Both the position numbers and the translations under genes were made by a program. A DNA stretch of 64,000 bases, taken from positions 1,537,464 through 1,601,463 of the forward strand of contig WTXI01000006.1 of NCBI GenBank assembly GCA_022376515.1, given 5' to 3'. The stretch's first letter is position 1. The number at the start of each line of letters is the position of its first letter. This stretch comes from Lactifluus volemus. Taxonomy: Eukaryota > Basidiomycota > Agaricomycetes > Russulales > Russulaceae. A model generated the notes under the pieces. It was not told where the DNA came from, did not search any database, and saw only the letters and a list, made by a program, of their open reading frames with translations. This document shows positions 1-11,174 of this stretch, piece by piece.

Positions 1-855
1 TAGGAGGCATGACCCTAACACTAACCTCCAGGTCAGGTCTGTGTACCCCTGCCTGTACCCCACAAAAACCCCAACCCCAGCCTTGGGGTAAAGGTTTGCT
101 GGGGTAAGGGTAAGGGTATCAATAAATATACCCCAGGGTTACCCTTGTTGATCACTAGCAAAGGGTTAAGGTAGAATCTGGGGATCTCATCAGCCCCATC
201 AGCTATATCAATAAAATCATTGATGGTGTTGCCTCTATCATACCAGAGAAACAAGTTGACTTCCAGGTAATGCCTCTAATCAATCTCTGTAGTTTAGCGC
301 TGCATTATATTTCAGAAGACAAAGTCAAGGCTCACTGTGGTGACTCATATGGGATTGTTGAATCAGTCAATGATGCTAACCAAAGACTAGTTTACATCCA
401 ATCTAACCTAATTCAAGAGATATGGTAATTACATTTCACAGGGATAATTACTACTGACAATTAACAGGTTATAACTTTTGTGGATTTGGTCGAGTTCTAT
501 GATCCTCCCCTTCAGTGGTCACAACAACAGCTAGGAACATGGGTCAAATTCCATGTGGATAGTGATGGTGAACAGGGGCGGTAGCGTGGGTTCATCAAGC
601 AGGTGGATAGTGGTACTGCATACATAGTGGATAAACATACTTTTTGTGAGGTAAGTACCAGTCTCATAAAGAAACATTGCTGATGTCCTTGCATAGTTTA
701 TGATTAATGAGCAGCAGCTTAAGGTTTGCACTATACAGGGTTCTTCTTTACCATGGAATGATCTAACTCATCCCTTTGTTAGTTAGCAAGTTGTGATCAC
801 ATATGGTGTCTTCAAGTCAAGGATGTTGGCCCATCTGGGGTAATAGTGGAACCCC
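1..855. other. Unassigned repeat-like DNA with G/C-run hairpin tract
   Basis: I recognise no intact gene here. Positions 40-150 hold alternating CCCC and GGGTA runs that could fold into hairpins. A similar tract lies at 12236-12340, and both end next to the same short word, TTGATCACTA, so they may be copies of one small repeat. On the plus strand near 482-690 a reading frame broken by stops contains WVKFHVDSDGEQG followed by GFIKQVDSGTAYIV, which vaguely resembles a KOW-type repeat. I see nothing else. Confidence 0.3.
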
Positions 856-1800
856 TGTTTTAACTGGAGCTGTGAAGGGCCCTTGAGTCACAGAGGACCA
901 AGGGGACTGCAGTGGAGAGAATGAGACTATATTGACCAAAGACAATGATAACAACTAACCTGCAGTGGAGAGAATGAGACTGAAGTCCCCAAAACTCCGT
1001 CCACTGCAGTAAAGGCAAGCCTGACTAAGCATATACTAAATAAGGGAGGCAAACAGTCAAAGAAGCGTTGGGCTGACACTACAGTAGCCCAAATAACAAC
1101 CCCAAGCCCTCCTGGTCGCCACAAGTTCACCACAGCAACTTGTTTCATGGTGTAACTTCATAGTCATGTATGTGTTCATCTTTTTTTCTCTTTTTTGCAT
1201 ACAATCTCATAGGTGGATTGGTGAAGATAAGACTGGTGACAGAACCTGCAAGATCACCCTCCCCCCCTCATCCTATCACACCACTGTCTGGTGTACCTGT
1301 TGACTTTGAGAGGCTCATACCAGAACTGAAGGGCTCTCAGAGAGATAGGTCATGAAATATACTGATCTTATCACCATCTCAGTGATATGTCCCTTAGATC
1401 ACTGGCTGTTTTTCCCTACAATACACACACTTCTCCAGACAAAAAAGATACCATTTACCATCAGTTGTGTGGACTCCAATAAGGACTTACTTGTGTATAA
1501 GAACAAGACAGCCAGGTCAGTACCTGATGTTCAGTGGGACTCGCCACTGGGAGAGGGAGAAGTTATCATCAGCATGGTTAGAGGTATGAACATTGTTCAG
1601 ATGAGTATCAATCTCAACTGCCTCCTTCTATGGGAGCCAAAGACAGGTGGTGAAGTCACGGTCATAAGTAGAGACTGCCAGTTCTTTGGCTGTTCAGGTA
1701 CTATAAATGGCAAGAAGGACGATGGTTGGTTCATTGTATGATTCACATCAGAAACACTTTCACTCAACATAGATCTCCCTAGCAAGCACCTCGCTATACT
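470..1800 (+). pseudogene. Degenerate coding remnant, KOW-like (tentative)
   Basis: Two stretches on the plus strand have a KOW-like pattern (glycine, valine, short loop, glycine): around 482-690, and at 1590-1740 where the peptide reads GEVTVISRDCQFFGCSGTI. They are separated by stop codons and by a complete solo LTR inserted at 856-1098. Repetitive proteins with KOW-like motifs occur in agaricomycete genomes, but this match is by eye and weak. Another explanation is a fragment of an unrelated transposon protein. Confidence 0.2.
856..1098. repeat. Solo LTR, 243-bp family (copy 1)
   Basis: The unit begins TGTTTTAACTGG and ends CAAATAACA, so it has canonical TG...CA termini. It is flanked on both sides by ACCCC (851-855 and 1099-1103), a perfect 5-bp target duplication as left by LTR-retrotransposon integrase. 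No internal retroelement region remains, so this is a solo LTR. It is in opposite orientation to the copies at 2340 and 16815. An internal near-duplicate, CTGCAGTGGAGAGAATGAGAC, occurs twice within the unit. Confidence 0.92.
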
Positions 1801-2339
1801 AGAACCCATTAAAGTACATTAGACAATTCGTGTTCTATCTCATTGTAATAAACAGACATAATAATGTAGTGCACAGTGAGAACAGTTGCTGTAAGATGAC
1901 CCAAAAAACTATGTGTGCATATGGTATGTCTTTTCATTTGTTTATCTGAGGGAGAACTACAATTCAAGCTATATGAGATAAGTGGTATTTTGCTATGTGT
2001 ATGAGCCAAAGCTGATAATAATATAAATATTTGCTATCTACAACACTGGTACCATCCCAGGGTATCAGTCAATTATTGTCATCTAAAGAGATCTCAATTA
2101 TGACGACTGGCTTCTCAATCATGGGTTTTGGTTCTGGAGAGAAGAAGGCTACAGTATTTCATGTCAATTTATTATTACTTCCTCTAGCACAGTTTCATTG
2201 TGCCATGGCAATTGTACTATGTTGCTTACCAGATCTACTAGAAGATAGACAACAATGCATGTGTATCAAACTGGAAGATGTTAACAGTTTGCACAGTGAG
2301 CACTGTTTGATGATACATATAAACTTGGACATTGAAATT
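1104..2339. other. Unassigned DNA between two solo LTRs
   Basis: Apart from the tentative KOW-like remnant at 1590-1740, no gene or repeat was recognised here. The sequence is AT-rich and full of stops in all frames, as expected of decayed transposon DNA. Confidence 0.4.
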
Positions 2340-2582
2340 TGTTATTTGGGCTCCTGTAGTGTCAGCCCAACGCTTCTTTGAGTATTTGCCTTCCTTATTT
2401 AGTATATGCTTAGTCAGGCTTGCCTTTACTGCAGTGGACGGAGTTCTGGGGACTTTAGTCTCATTCTCTCCACTGCAGGTCAGTTGTTATCATTGTCTTT
2501 GGTCAATATAGTCTCATTCTCTCCACTGCAGTCCCCTTGGTCCTCTGTGACTCAAGGGCCCTTCACAGCTCCAGTTAAAACA
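2340..2582. repeat. Solo LTR, 243-bp family (copy 2)
   Basis: This is the same 243-bp unit as at 856-1098 in the other orientation, from TGTTATTTGGGC to CCAGTTAAAACA. The target duplication AAATT is perfect at 2335-2339 and 2583-2587. Identity with the other full copies is high by eye, so the family was active fairly recently. Confidence 0.92.
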
Positions 2583-2587
2583 AAATT

Positions 2588-3687
2588 CCTGGGCAGTTGG
2601 GGTTGAACATTGTCAGAAATAATGCCTGGGAGCCCTTAACACCTAAAGGGGCCATCACTGCTTCAAGTTCCTGTTGGAACTGAAAATTTGTACTGAAAAT
2701 ATCTGGGATGGGACCTGGTAATTGTAAGTGTCTCTCAACAGATTTTTATGTCAATTTGAACTCACGAGGTGCCCCATAGTCTAACAGCTCAGTGTTTGAC
2801 CTTCAGATCACAGAGTGGGAACTAGGCCCAGCCTGAGAGGGTGGCAGTGTCTCAGCCTGAACCTGGGGCAGCTGAGAGCTGGCTATAGTTGGCATCAGTT
2901 TCACTTTAGGTGTAGCTGCATAAGTGTGGTTAGAGTATTCATTGCAAGTATAACCATTACTGACCACTCTTTCTCATAAGTATTTCAAATAGGCTGGGCT
3001 GTTTCTCATACAGATCCAAGAACCCCATTAGTTGGCTTGCAGTTAAGCAAAGTCCTAACAAGATCATCTGGTGAGGTACTTAATAGATAGTGATGGTACT
3101 TACCATCTCAAAGAGAATAGACATGTTGTGGCATGTCAGGATTTGCTGTGATGAACTTCTCTAGATCAACTGTTGGGAAAGCCTGTAAGTGATCTACTCA
3201 TATAGCTTGTACAATCACTCACTCCAGTATGAGCACTTCATGATAACACACATGATGATAGGGTGTCCATAGTTGGGGCTTCAAGAAGACTGTGGCACAT
3301 GAAACAGGGCAGCATGGTCCATACCATTCATAAGTTCACAGAAACACATGAGCATCTCCCAGCACCACTTCTTGTAGTAATCTTCAAGTTCAGACACAGT
3401 AACATGCTCACCACTGGGTGTCTCAGGGCATATATATATTTATAATAGACAACTCAGTGCCTCTTATCTAGGGAAAGCTAGAGCATTGACACATTAAGCA
3501 TTTCTATGTACATACCAATAAAAATAAGAATTTTATGTAGCAAGTTGCATAACCCCAGTGGCAAGAGCACATTTTGGAGAATATGCAAGCATATACAGGG
3601 TCAAGTACTTATTGTGTGACTGCAGTAACTAATGAGGATGATAAAGTCTTTGCATATGCCCTACCTACTGATCATTATCATATACAT
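2588..3687. other. Unassigned decayed DNA
   Basis: No gene was recognised. On the minus strand near 3260-3440 a short open stretch contains HVTVSELEDYYKKWCWEM, which looks like real coding sequence, but I cannot assign it. It is probably a remnant of transposon coding sequence. Confidence 0.3.
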
Positions 3688-3844
3688 CAGGAAAACCCAT
3701 CTGGCCTTAAAGTGTATTAGATGCTCCTTAAAGATTACTTAAGTGTCTTATGTCAAGTGGTAAGTAAATTACCACTGTCAATAAGACACTTAAGTAATCT
3801 TTAAGGAGCATCTAATACACTTTAAGGCCAGATGGGTTTTCCTG
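3688..3844. mobile_element. Palindromic MITE, CAGGAAAACC termini
   Basis: This is a 157-bp, almost perfectly self-complementary element. The left arm from CAGGAAAACCCATCTGG is matched for about 64 bases by the reverse complement of the right arm, which ends CCAGATGGGTTTTCCTG. A short loop lies near 3755-3775. The arms carry several CTTAA/CTTAAG motifs. The first ten bases are the same as the end of the 1.6-kb element at 8960, so it is probably a deletion derivative of that family. It is flanked by AT on both sides; no longer target duplication is clear. Confidence 0.85.
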
Positions 3845-3933
3845 ATATATTGGGCTCTGTGTGTGATCAAACCTACCTGGCAACTTGGTTACCAGAAATG
3901 AGAAGAGATCCTACAGTACAGGCACATAGTCTA

Positions 3934-4652
3934 CAGTAGACTTTTTAATAATGCATGGCCTCATAATGCATAACCCTCATACTGCATGACATTACATGGG
4001 ATCCCAACTTGGGACATAGGGAAAATGCTCAAATTTTGCATATTGCATATTGCATTGCCCCTAGGGAGTATTTATGCATTACGAAAATCTCGATAGGCAT
4101 GAGTGAGTATGGACAACAAGGCCAAACAAGGGAAAACAATAGTGAACAATGGCAATGTCAATCCATGTCGCGTTGTGTTGTGTCTGTTGCTCTTGTGGAT
4201 GGCCCACATGGCCTGACTCTCTCTGAAGCTACGAAATAGTACACACCTGTTCTGCCTGCACAATACCATCGCTTCCCATCATACCTATCCCTCCAGAACG
4301 ATCTGAGCTCAGGAGAAAGCCCCACCAGAAGCCTGGTCCATTACGGACGACAAGGAGCCATCCACATTTGCCAGCAACTTGAGGACTGTCTTGAGGCAGG
4401 TGGGGAACACATCCTTGAGTTGTTGCACAACCTTCGTCGCTTCCAGGCCCAGCTGAGAAGGGAGGAGTTGCAGAATGTGAAGCAGACAACGTTGGAAGAC
4501 TTGTGGGGTAACTCGGGCAAGTGAGCTGAACAGTAACATCACACATATGTCACGGATGTCACATTATGTCACAACTTTCCTTAATGCATATACCTCATAA
4601 TGCATAGGGTTAGGGGGGCTCCCGAGCTTATGCATTATGAAAAAGTGTACTG
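3934..4652. mobile_element. Non-autonomous Tc1/mariner-type (pogo/Fot-like) element
   Basis: The ends are imperfect inverted repeats: CAGTAGACTTTTTAATAATGCAT on the left against the complement of TGCATTATGAAAAAGTGTACTG on the right. TA lies on both sides (3932-3933 and 4653-4654). CAGT-type ends with a TA duplication are typical of fungal pogo/Fot elements. The motif ATAATGCAT recurs near both ends. The 719-bp length is too short for a full transposase, and the middle carries a GC-richer coding remnant. Confidence 0.7.
4225..4523 (+). pseudogene. C-terminal coding remnant inside the pogo-like element
   Basis: A plus-strand frame ends at a TGA near 4521. It encodes a helix-forming, charged stretch containing QQLEDCLEAGGEHILELL and then LRRFQAQLRREELQNVKQ. 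The base composition is visibly more GC-rich than the surrounding element. It could be the C-terminal coiled coil of the parent transposase or a captured host fragment. No catalytic DDE motif is present. Confidence 0.35.
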
Positions 4653-4654
4653 TA

Positions 4655-5714
4655 TGTATCACAAGGTGCCTCTAACAATGATCTTTAAGTTCTCAGATAT
4701 GGATTATGGTGTGATCTCATTCAAATATAATTACATCTATCAGCACAAGACAATGTGAATCAACTATATGACATATGACCTCTGCCACTTATAGGACTTG
4801 ATTAATATCCAGACCTACAGTGATGTTATGGTCATTGCACATGAAGATCAAGATATAATTTGCATCTATATTGGTATGTGTGTGTCATTGGCATCTTCAC
4901 TGCTGATATCTGTTACCATGATCTGGAATCTAGAAATGTCAACACCTAGCACATGGACCTTCTCTGGGTTAGGTGGTTTAGGCAAGATTCTACTTATTGC
5001 TTAGGGATTAATGCCCACCACCTATCTTGAATTGGGTTTGTCCCAAATAATAATAACTTTGCCTTTAGATTTCTCTTCCCTAAGATAGTTTTATGAGCAG
5101 TTCATCTAATCCCAGGCTTTGCACATGAAAAGACTCAAGATCTACTTTCACATGAGTTCATTGCATGACAACCAAGTGAGAACAACTTGGATTGGAGATA
5201 TTACTATGTTAATATGTGAGTTGTGTCTATCTCATTCTTTCTCATTTCTTACACTAATATATGGCCAGCTTTGTTGATCATGACATGTTTATGCAGTACT
5301 CTGGTAAGGATATTGGTCATAAATCCACATGCTGTGCTCTTAGAGATGCCTAATGTGGTAATCTATATGAGATCAATAAAGTGGTATGAATTGATGAAGA
5401 TGACACATTAATGGTCACTGACTTGGAGAAGAACAGTTACTCTTCAGATGCTAAGAGTGAAAGTAGTGAACATGTAGATCTTGATGAGAATCTGATGCTA
5501 TACTGAGGGCAATGACTTTCTAATACTTTAATTATACACTTTTACTCCCATTATGAGCATGTGAAAGTAAGATAACATGTGCATAAAAAGCTTTAAGATC
5601 TCTGATAAGATTATCACAGCAATGATCTGTTTATTACATCAAGAGATTGTTATCCCAACTTATGGATAACAATATGACAATGGGGACTCAGTACCCAGAA
5701 ACTTTCTTGACCTT
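4655..5714. other. Unassigned AT-rich DNA before the gypsy remnant
   Basis: No gene was recognised. A serine/acid-rich plus-strand stretch at 5400-5500 (KNSYSSDAKSESSEHVDLDE) may be the decayed gag or linker region of the gypsy element that becomes readable from 5715. Confidence 0.3.
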
Positions 5715-8700
5715 GCTATGTGTACAATGTGGATGGGACCCAGAACCAAGCTAGGATGCTCACAGAGTACTGTGTCCTCCAGTGCACCATAGGGGACAAA
5801 GACACTCTCCAGTGGTTCTACATCACCAATCTTGGTAAAGATTGTCTGCTCTTAGGACATCTCTAGCTCTCAGAGTTCAATCCCCGCATTGATTGAGCTA
5901 AAGAAGAGATACAAGAAGGGGGAGTGCAGATTGAAACCAAGTGGAGGAAATTCCAGTGTCCCTGCCAAGTACACAAGAAAAGAGAGGAGGAACCAGCACA
6001 TATTAATCACACCAATGTGGCTCAAGAGTGGGCCATAAAAGCACATAAAAAACAAGTAACCAGTGGTTTAAAGCAGGAGGAGTTGCCACCTCAGTACCAA
6101 GATTATACAGACATCTTTGATGAGGAGAAATCTCACCACTTCTCACCTTTATGTCTAGAAAACCATGCCATTGTCTTAAAAGAGGATGCCCCAGCTACCA
6201 TTGGTTGTAAGGTCTATGCCCTTTCGAAGGAAGAGAGAGAGGCGACCTAGAAGTTCATAAAAGAAAATGAGAGGTGGAGATTCATTGAAAAGTTTAACTC
6301 TCCATGGTCAACTCCCTGGTTCTTCATAAAGAAAAAGGATGGGGGTCTCCAACCCATTTAAGACTACAGTGAGGTGAACAGTTGGACAGTTCGAGATGTG
6401 TATCCTATCCCTTACATTGAACAAATTCTGAAGACACTGCATGAACACACTCTCTTCACAGCACTAAACATTCTTTGGAGCTATCATAATATTCAGATCC
6501 ACCCTGAAGATTGTTGGAATTTAGCTACATTCAAGACTCCCTTTGGTTTATATTAGCCAAAGGTGATGCTCTTTGGCCTTTAGAACTCTCCAGCCACCTT
6601 CCAGCATTGCATGAATTGGGTCTTTGTCAAGATCATGAACTGCTATCCAGGGAAGGTCTTTGTGTATATGGACAATGTCTTGGTTACCACTGGAGAAGAT
6701 GTGGAGGAGCATCAAAGGATAGTTTGAGAAATCCTAGAGATGTTCCACCAGGAATCCTTCTTCCTCAAATTGTCGAAGTGCAAGTTTGAACAGACCAGCA
6801 TTGACTACCTCAGCATTCATGTGGAACAAGGAACCATCTGCATTGATCTCACAAAGTGAAAGGGACTGTCTCAGTGGCCTTAAACCTTGTCTTTAGTAAA
6901 AGAAGTTTGGAGCACACTTGGTGTTTTGGGATACCAAAGGCCATTCATTCCCCACTTTGCACACCTTGCAGCACTGCTTACTGCCTTACTGAAGAAGGGA
7001 CAACCATTTAAATGGACAGATGAGTGTACTAAAGCCTTGGGTGTGCTCCTCTGAATCATAGAGACTGACCCTGTCCTCCAAAGACATGACTATGATCATC
7101 CTTTTAAGATGGAGGTGGACATGTCACAGTATGCCACTGGGGCCATCCTCTACCAGTGAAATGACAAACAGAGACTCTGCCCAGTGGGCTACCACTCTCA
7201 GACATTAAATGAGGCTGAGAAAGGGTATGATGTCCACAATAGAGAGCTTTTGGCAGTAATTTGGGGTCTGCGATGATAGAGGCACTTGTTCCTCTCCTCT
7301 CCCTTGGCTACCATTGTCCACACCAATCACAATAACCTCCAATATTACTGGCAACCCCAGAGAATCAACAGATGTGTGGCAAGGTACCTCAGTGACCTTG
7401 CAGACTACAACTACAAGTTAGTGCACTGCCCAGGCGAACTGAATAAGGCCAATGCATTGTCTAGATTACCAGGGACAGATAAGGGAAAGCATGACAATGA
7501 GAATACACTTGTCCTTTCAGACAAGCTCTTTGTGTGAGCAGCAGAAGTTAGTAACCTCAAGCAACAGGTCTGGGACTGACAAGCATGCACACTGGACTAC
7601 TTTACAGAGTTGCATTGATCATACCCACTTGATTCAGTAAACCACCATTGGGTGTACCAAGGAAGGCCAGTAGTTGTGGATCAGGAAGATCTGAAGTAAC
7701 AGATCTTGCATGAATACCATGATCACACCTTGGTGGGGCACCCAGGCATCACCACAACACTTCAGAAGGTGTCAGAAGATTACTGGTGGCCAACAATGTG
7801 GCAATTTGTTCAGAACTACATCAAAGGGTGTGCAACTTGCCAAATGATGAAGCCTAACACTGTGAAACCCAAACCACCACTAATGTCAATCATTGTTGAG
7901 CCAAAGGTGACCCTTTTCCAGACAATTTCACTTGACCTTATCACCAGCCTCCCAGTCTCAAAAGGATACAATTCAATCCTCACGATAGTGGACCATGATT
8001 GCTCAAAGGCAGCCTTCTTCTTACCCTGTTAAAAGACAATTAACACAGAAGAAGTGGCCCAGCTCTATGTGTAACACATTTTCCCTCTCTTTGGCTGTCC
8101 CCACCATGTTATTTTAGACAGAGATCCCTGTTTCACTATGCATTTCACCTGCCAAATGTGCACCCTGTTGGGAATCACACAGAACATTAGCGCTGCTTAT
8201 CATTCACAGACTGATGGGCAATCAGAACACACTAATCAGGGTGGAACAATACTTGTGGATCTATGGAAGCAGCCAACAAGACAACTGGGCAAACCTTGCC
8301 CAGTTTGTTCACAATTCCTGGCCAAATGCAAGCACAAGGAAAACTCTTGTGAGATGCAAACCCAATCATTCACCTCTCTGGAAAAGCCACAAATATCCCA
8401 GTGCTGCATCAAAGGCAAATGTGGCTTAAAGAGACAAGGGGACACACCCAAGGAGCTATCAGAAAGTCGCAGAAATTGTGGCTCAAATGACACCAGAGAA
8501 AGAAGGGCCAGAGGCACTTTCATCTATTCAAGAAGGAACAGTAAGTATTGTTAGAAGGAATGAACCTAAAAATGATATACCTATTCACAAAGTTAGGACT
8601 GAAAAGTGGTGCATTCATGATGTCTTCCATGTATCCTTGTTGACACCTTACAAGAAGATGGAGGAATATGGGCACAACTTCATGGAACCACTACCTGATC

Positions 8701-8873
8701 TGATAGAAGGCAAACCAGAATATGAAGTGGAGCAAGTGATTGATGCGCACAAGAGGGGGAAGGCTGAAAAGCTTCAATATCTCCTTTATTGGAAGGGATA
8801 TTCACCTGCTCATGATAGTTGGGAATCTGCTAAGACTGTGAAGGCACCAGAACTCATAAAGGAGTTCTATTGA
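5715..8873 (+). pseudogene. Ty3/gypsy chromodomain retrotransposon pol, degenerate
   Basis: The order of recognisable domains is: protease C-terminus (VYNVDGTQNQ at 5720), reverse transcriptase with active-site region VYMDNVLV, RNase H (CPVGYHSQTLNEAEKGYDVHNRELLAVIWGL), integrase zinc-binding region (GHPGITTT...YIKGCATCQMMK), integrase core (SLDLITSLPVSKGYNSILTIVDHD and YHSQTDGQSE), and a C-terminal chromodomain (YEVEQVIDAHK...LLYWKGYSPAHDSWE). One reading frame runs without a shift from 5720 to about 8235, interrupted only by nonsense codons; a shift near 8237 moves it to the next frame, which continues to the stop at 8873. The second aspartate of the YMDD motif is Asn, so the copy is dead. 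A purine-rich tract follows at about 8885. No LTR pair was identified. Confidence 0.9.
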
Positions 8874-9454
8874 TACAACCCCAATACAGAAGGAGGGAGA
8901 AGGATAAAAGCAAAGAGGAAAAGACAAATCTGCACTATCACCACTGTTTCTCCCATCATCAGGAAAACCTGAAATCTGCTTAAGGGGTGATTAACATTGC
9001 TTAACGTGCTTAATCTGGATTTTAAGCACATTAAGAGCAAGTTAAGCAACATGGGATTAAGTGAGATTAAGCACAAGTAATACCACCTTGTTGCTGACTT
9101 AAGCACTTTCTGCTTAATTTGCACTTGATCAAGCAGATTTTGCTTAATTAAACAAAACAGAATCTGCTTAATCAAGCTAATCAAGCACAGCCTAAGCAAG
9201 ATTTAAGCAAGACCTAACTAATGAAGCATCTTTCACATATCTAGAGGGTTTTCATATATTTAATCACACAAGAATGAGAACTAAATCATGTATATTTCAA
9301 ACAAACTACTACATCAATAACTATCTATGTACTAATCCAGTTCCACAACCTTGGTGAAACAGCCCTGGCAGGGTAGGGCTGCAGGGCCACAGGGACAAGG
9401 TGGCAGTGGCGGTGGTGGAGGCATGGGAGTCGGCGCGGGAAGCGCAGGAGGTAT

Positions 9455-9690
9455 GGGGATGGCGGAGGAAACGAAAGTCCACAGGGACATCGTCGTTCCT
9501 CCCACCGCGATTCTTACTATGGTAGTCGCGACCACGATCGGGACTATCGTGACCGTGGCCACGGTGTTTCTGGCTTTGACAGGGATCATGACCGTGATCC
9601 CTATGGTCGTGATAGCCGAGCGAGCAGGGGAGGCGGAGGCGCAAGAGGAGGCGGCGGAGGTGGAGGCAAAAAAAAAAAAGGAACGATCAG
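9455..9690 (+). pseudogene. Captured fragment of an RGG/RD-rich, RNA-binding-like protein
   Basis: A plus-strand frame reads HRRSSHRDSYYGSRDHDRDY, then RDRGHGVSGFDRDHDRDPYG, then RDSRASRGGGGARGGGG. This mix of Arg-Asp, Ser-Arg and RGG repeats is typical of C-terminal tails of eukaryotic RNA-binding and splicing proteins, and its codon use resembles host genes and not the surrounding element. No RRM or other folded domain is present, so it is only a fragment. It lies in the middle of the element at 8960-10569. The parental gene is not in this window. Confidence 0.5.
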
Positions 9691-9888
9691 GACGCGTTGG
9701 GGAGAGGGAGGCAGTGTAGAACATACCGGGGAGGAGACGCATAAGGCGCGGCACAGGCAGCGTGCATCGTGGGCCCCCAGCAGTCCAGTGGGTCCAGGAG
9801 GGCATGATGCAGAGAGTCAAAAACGGTAGAGGCAGCGCAGGTGCAGGAGGCAGAGGTAGAACGCGACGGAGGCAGAGGGGGACGCAAC

Positions 9889-9954
9889 AGAGACAGAGGC
9901 AGAGGCAGAGGCAGAGGCAGAGGCAGAGGCAGAGGCAGAGGCAGAGGCAGAGGA
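9889..9954. repeat. Hexanucleotide microsatellite (GGCAGA)n
   Basis: About eleven tandem copies of a GGCAGA-type hexamer lie inside the transposon interior. They give artificial reading frames (Arg-Gln, Arg-Gly or Cys-Leu repeats) on both strands. Confidence 0.95.
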
Positions 9955-10569
9955 GGGAGGAGGTGAAGGAACGCGTTGAGGCAGGGGAAGTCAAAAGAAA
10001 AAAAAAAAAGGGAGGGGGTGCAATGCGGTGGCAAGGAGAAGGCGGAGACGCTGAGACGTGTGGCGGAGCAAGACGCCGAGCGGTGGTCATGACAGAGGCA
10101 ACGACACGAAGACGGCGATAGGGGGGGAGGCAGGGAGGGAGGCAGACAACAAGAGACATGAAAACGACGAGGCAACGAAAATCAACATCGTGCAAACAAG
10201 GGTAAACAACAGACGGCACGGGAACGACTTAGCAAAATTTCATGACTTGGCATATTTTTCAGACTTTAGTTAAGTTACATAATCATTTGTATTTGCTTAG
10301 CTCAATTAAAAGCCTCTTAAAATTCTCTTAGTCTGCTTAAACTACTTGTTTACTTAGCATGATTAAAGTTTGCTTAATTTTCATTATTGGTCATAATAAG
10401 ATTTACTTAGTTGTGCTTAGTGTGGATTAATGTGATTAACGTGCTTAATGTGCTTAAGCAAAAAAAAAAGAATATTTTTATTAAGCAGAAGACAGTAATT
10501 AAGACCATTAAACAAAGTAAGCAGTGATAAGCACCATTAATTACTGTAAGAAAATATCAGGTTTTCCTG

Positions 10570-11174
10570 ATGATGAGTAATGCCTTACAACTTATGTTCA
10601 CGCACCCCAAACTCCTCAGAGGACTACCTCACACTCCTCAACTCATCATTCAACACCCTTGCTGTCTGTGAGGGGGATGAGTGGCACTTCTCAACCATGA
10701 CCCTTACCAAGGACACCCCTGAGGCCAGTAGTACTATCTGTGCTGCCTCCATACAGAAGGAGGGAGATGTTCAACAGCTCAGCCAGTCACAGACTCAGTC
10801 TAACTAAAATGGTGGCTAGCCCTGGGCTCAGCTACATCTGGCTAAGGATAAGCTGGCTCCAGCTTATAGCTAAGCTGTCAATAGCCACAAGCTCCCACAA
10901 CACTAGTTGTCTCCCTTGTCTCTCTTCTGCACACATGCTGCTGCGCCTCATTAAAGCATTCAGATTCACTTCCTCCTCCTCCCCCTGCTCTTCTGGCCCC
11001 TTCCCTGCCATGTGTAGCACTGTGCCTTGCCACAACATCCACTCCTGCTACCTCTACCCTCCTGCTGTTCCCCTCACCTCCCTGCCATGCACATGCTACC
11101 ACACATTGCCATAGTGTCCACTTTCACCTTCTCTGCCACCTTGTTATTCACCTCACCTCCTTGCTATACACATT
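10570..11174. other. Possible retroelement 3' end with polypurine tract and LTR start
   Basis: A 75-codon plus-strand frame from 10580 (starting MPYNLCSRTPNSSEDYL) is not recognised. At 10751-10767 the tract ATACAGAAGGAGGGAGA matches the purine tract following the gypsy chromodomain (near 8883). It is followed at once by TGTTCAACAGC, so 10768 may be the start of a 3' LTR. The end of that LTR was not found. The remaining pyrimidine-rich DNA to 11174 resembles 12072-12230. Confidence 0.35.

Larger units (their letters stand above)
8960..10569. mobile_element. Non-autonomous DNA transposon with CAGGAAAACCTGA ends and captured DNA
   Basis: The inverted ends are CAGGAAAACCTGA at 8960 and TCAGGTTTTCCTG ending at 10569, with AT on each flank. 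Both subterminal regions (8975-9225 and 10260-10550) are crowded with CTTAA/TTAAG motifs in both orientations. The interior (9330-10230) is GC-rich and purine-rich and encodes a host-like RGG/RD fragment. It also carries a cassette shared with the 3.2-kb element at 13631. The element has no transposase. It sits just downstream of the gypsy chromodomain, inside other repeat DNA. Confidence 0.65.

Noticed and set aside
60..140. GGGTAA-like runs suggesting telomeric repeats
   Set aside because: The words are GGGGTAAGGGTAAGG mixed with CCCCA and not a regular TTAGGG array; a similar tract lies inside the island at 12236.
9332..10219. Long minus-strand open frame of 295 codons rich in Pro, Leu and Cys
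   Set aside because: It is produced by the GGCAGA microsatellite and purine runs inside a transposon; the opposite strand carries the more protein-like RGG fragment and no domain is recognisable.
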